Part shown: piece by piece, positions 60,961 to 64,000 of the stretch
How positions within the stretch are numbered: position 1 is the stretch's first letter
Layout of the letters: every line of letters starts with the position of its first letter
Assembly: GCA_013396635.1 (NCBI GenBank)
Contig: WBMW01005537.1
Span: forward strand, 1-64,000
Length of the DNA: 64,000 bases
Direction of reading: 5' to 3'
DNA from: Penelope pileata
Lineage: Eukaryota > Chordata > Aves > Galliformes > Cracidae
Notes under the pieces: model-generated
Database searches by the model: none
What the model was told of the DNA's origin: nothing
Seen by the model: only the letters and a program-made list of their open reading frames with translations
Position numbers and translations under genes: made by a program

Positions 60961-63900
60961 CTCCCTCCACCGAGCCTGTGAGCAGCCTCATGCTGCTTAC
61001 AGGATTCTCTTTGCCATTAATACATCATGCAAAGGTTTTGAAACCTTTGCCTTGAGTTTCCCAAACCCAGCCATCAGCAGGGCCTGGCAGTTACACCCCT
61101 TTTTCCTAACCTTTAGATTTCCTGTTGTCATCATCTGCCTTGTTTCGGTCCCGCATCACTGATTGTGCATGATCAATCTCTAGAGGTTTTGCTTCTATGT
61201 ATAACTCAACAAGCTGGCATAGAAATGAGGAAGACATGCTCCAAAATGAATGTGGATCTAACTCAAGGTCACAGCATTATGAAGACAGGCATATTGCAAG
61301 CATTGCCTTCAATTAAAATGATTTATGGAGTGAAATTTCCCTATTGCTTCTTCAATATCCAATTGTTTTTTCTAAATGCCATCATCTTAAGATAAATCAC
61401 CAGGAACTGAAGAGACATGGAAAGATTACCTGATTCCAGGAGTGCCCAAATATTCTGCGTATTCCTTATATGTAAACTAACGAGCTCCTTTATCACCTCT
61501 TTCCAATGTAACTCTTTTTTTTCATGAAAACCTTTGCAGTGCATGAACAACTTGCTCCCACAAAGCTGAGCAGAGAAGAGCCAAAAGTAAGAGTTCAGTT
61601 CTAGATGTCACTGCTATCAGAGCAGACAATAATTCATTGTATGCAGAGAAGTAATTACATGATGACTTGTAAGCTTCTGCTGCATGGAGAGACATCACAA
61701 GGAGCATCAATAATTTGAACTGTTTTCCTACTGACTAGATCTGGAGGTTTTTCCAATTACAGAAGACAATGTCAGGGACATCCTTACCCTGAATGTCCCC
61801 GTTTCTTAAATTTTGGACTGCTATATGACATCTGCAAACCCTGGCTCTTGCAAAATGAAAGAACTTGAAAACAGGCTTAAGGGGATCTGCAAGTACAAAT
61901 TAAGAATGAGAAGACAACACCTCAAGGCTGTATGTGTATGAAAGTTGAGGTGGCAGAAGATGCAGGGGACAAAGCATCGGGCACATGCTGGGCATACTTC
62001 CTCTGTTCCAGAACAGTGTTTATTCCCCAGATGTGACCTTGTCTATGTCTCAAATTATAAACTCACCAGGGACTTTGAAGAGATGTGAATGTCCATTTCC
62101 TGAAATTCTTCCCCCAGGTAGCGATGAGCCATGATCGAGGCTTTATAGACATGCTGTGATTGTAAGAGGTGAAACCATCAAGTCCTGGTTGATCACCATG
62201 TTAATGAGGGAGAACTGATGACTTACTGAAGTAAGGGAAACCAGATGGATAAAAACCAAACTATCCCTTAAGGGGAACTTGATTCCATTTGTGCCAACAC
62301 AGGAAAAAAGCACAGTTTGACATTGTGAAAATAAACACGATTTGTCATTTTGCAGCATATGAACGCTTCATCAGACAAAATGACTATCTGTTCCCAAAAT
62401 CGCATCCGGTAAAATTTGGCATTTCAGCCGTCTTGGAATGATTGATAGACTGGCAGGAATCTGCCTGAATGAGCAGTTTTAGTACCAGAGAATGTATGCC
62501 AGGGTCAAGATCATTGGGAAAAAATGTGAGTTTTGGTCCAAATCGAGATGCATCTGAATCATAGCTAGCGTACAGGCCAGCACAGCCTATTTCCCACTGC
62601 TGTCTGAGGTGCTGGAGGAATGATGGCCACTGTGTAGTTTCAGCTGTGCCAAAAGCACTGTTGGTTACTAAATACCTCTTTAATTCAAGGCATTTTGGAT
62701 CAGAATGTGATAAAGAACAAGAAACTCACTGGAGGTTGACCTGCAGTTTGAAGTAATGCTGGGAGAAGATGCTCACCTGAGAAGCCAACACCAACTCATG
62801 GCATGTTAGACCGGTTTTAACCAAGGCAGAAAAGCCTGATATAAAATGAATGAAGGTTTCTATCCACACACCAAATGATTTTAAAAGAATGATTATATGA
62901 GCCACCCAAAAACAGCTTCAGCAAAGTGGCAGTGGAGCAAAGTATCACAATGTGTGGTGAGACAAATTCCTGGGCTGTCGGGATAAAGGACTGCTGCGAG
63001 AGACGCGGGACGAGACGAGGTGTGAAGGCAGAATACAGAAAGCGGGGCCGTTGTCTGTATAGAAAAGCAGACATAGAAAAGTGAGTTAACAACCCCATGA
63101 CAACCAGAAATGTTGACAGTCTCTTGGGGCCGAGCCAGGCATGGGAACGCTCACTATGGCAAGGCTAACTTAGCTCTGATTTCAAAAAGTTCCTCAAGCA
63201 GCGTAACCAGAATCGCTCCAAAAAATCGTGTCATACCCGTGTTGAGGAATTGCCGCTATTTTCCAATCCAGACGATTTGCAAAATGCAACATGAATGTCA
63301 GGGCTGAAAGTATGTCAGTGATTTTTCCTACAAACCTCAAATTCATTCCCTCAATAAGGTCCAGAAAAAGGAGCAACAAAATAAGACTAATAAGTCAAAG
63401 AACACCCCCCAAGTTTCCCCCAGTTTGCTGTCCAAGAAGCAGCACAAATGGATATAGTTAATAAGGAACAAATTGAAAATGGTTACAAGAAGGTTTTCAG
63501 CGTTGCATGGAGGGCTACTGGGGTGGAATAAAGCAGAGAACTATTTCATCTGCAGCCAGGCTGAGAAAGGCAGCTGGGAAAGGAATAGGAGCATTGCTGA
63601 ATAACCTCAGTCATAACTTCTGTGGCCAAAACGCTGGTTTATGAGAGGGACGCTCGAAGAAAATGGAAATGAAGTAGCGCAAAATAACGTGTAACGTACA
63701 ATCAAATCTTATCTGCTGTGCTGCCGTTCTACATTTCCCTGATACTATTGGTATTCACTGTGGTAGCGCAAGGACGCTTAGTACTTTTGGCAGCAGTTTT
63801 GTAATGACTGAAGAGAATTCAAAGGACAGCAGCCAGACACTGTGATGTGTTTTATTAGCTCCCAGATGTGCAGGTGAGGTGAATCTTCGGGAAATGAGTT

Positions 63901-64000
63901 TCGCTGCCACAGATTTCGTAACATCACTCAAGGTCTCAGACAAAATCTTATAATGGAACAAAAGGCTGTCGTAGAATTTTAAAGACGTCTTTGGCAAAGC

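Larger units (their letters stand above)
40334..64000 (+). other. CACNG4: CACNG4 intron 1 (5' part, runs off the window)
   Basis: From the GT at 40334 to the end of the window I find no frame encoding the expected second exon (a GHCFRI...FPED-type sequence), so the first intron is longer than 23.6 kb. A long first intron is also seen in mammals. It is mainly AT-rich (41500-56900), with two more GC-rich patches at about 57200-57560 and 60490-60960. No other gene, RNA gene or clear interspersed repeat is visible; the many frames are chance. Confidence 0.75.

Noticed and set aside
60460..61162. 160- and 198-codon frames in the C/T-rich patch of CACNG4 intron 1
   Set aside because: Ser/Pro/Leu-rich frames are forced by pyrimidine-rich sequence, and the opposite strand is equally open.

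Overview
This is vertebrate nuclear DNA, most likely from a galliform or other bird. Genes are intron-rich with GT-AG splice sites, intergenic DNA is long and repeat-poor, and the one recognisable interspersed repeat is a CR1 LINE 3' end, the typical bird retroposon. The species cannot be fixed from the window. The window carries two tandem, same-strand genes of the calcium-channel gamma-subunit/TARP family: all coding exons of CACNG5 and the first coding exon of CACNG4. This CACNG5-CACNG4 order matches the conserved PRKCA-CACNG5-CACNG4-CACNG1 block of tetrapods.

Layout: 1-125 is the non-coding first exon of CACNG5 inside a GC-rich CpG promoter. An 8.4 kb intron follows (126-8526). Five coding exons (8594-8789, 9755-9841, 10272-10412, 10585-10730, 10999-11256) join into a 275-residue protein with four membrane segments. 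A 3' UTR with an 18-bp perfect palindrome and an AU-rich element follows. About 26 kb of intergenic DNA then reaches CACNG4. It holds a 143-nt pyrimidine tract beside an orphan CpG island (17.5-18.0 kb), a compact SOX/POU-motif element (20.1-20.3 kb), a 1.6 kb near-identical duplication abutting both sides of a 232-N gap (21.0-24.5 kb, very probably two unmerged haplotype contig ends), a CR1 fragment (27.6 kb) and small CpG-dense patches. CACNG4 exon 1 (40111-40333) sits in a strong CpG island. The remaining 23.7 kb is the 5' part of CACNG4 intron 1, and CACNG4 exon 2 was not found.

Both products are expected to be four-pass membrane proteins that assemble with AMPA receptors and modulate their trafficking and gating. 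CACNG4 is a type I TARP and CACNG5 a type II TARP. The two genes share a phase-1 intron at the same place after the GLW..C motif, as expected of old tandem duplicates. No further protein-coding gene, tRNA, rRNA, CRISPR array or mobile gene is supported; most long open frames here are chance frames in GC-rich or low-complexity DNA. I see no undescribed gene system. The most useful observations are the assembly duplication, the 5' leader structures of both genes, and several compact palindromic or motif-dense non-coding elements that could be regulatory.
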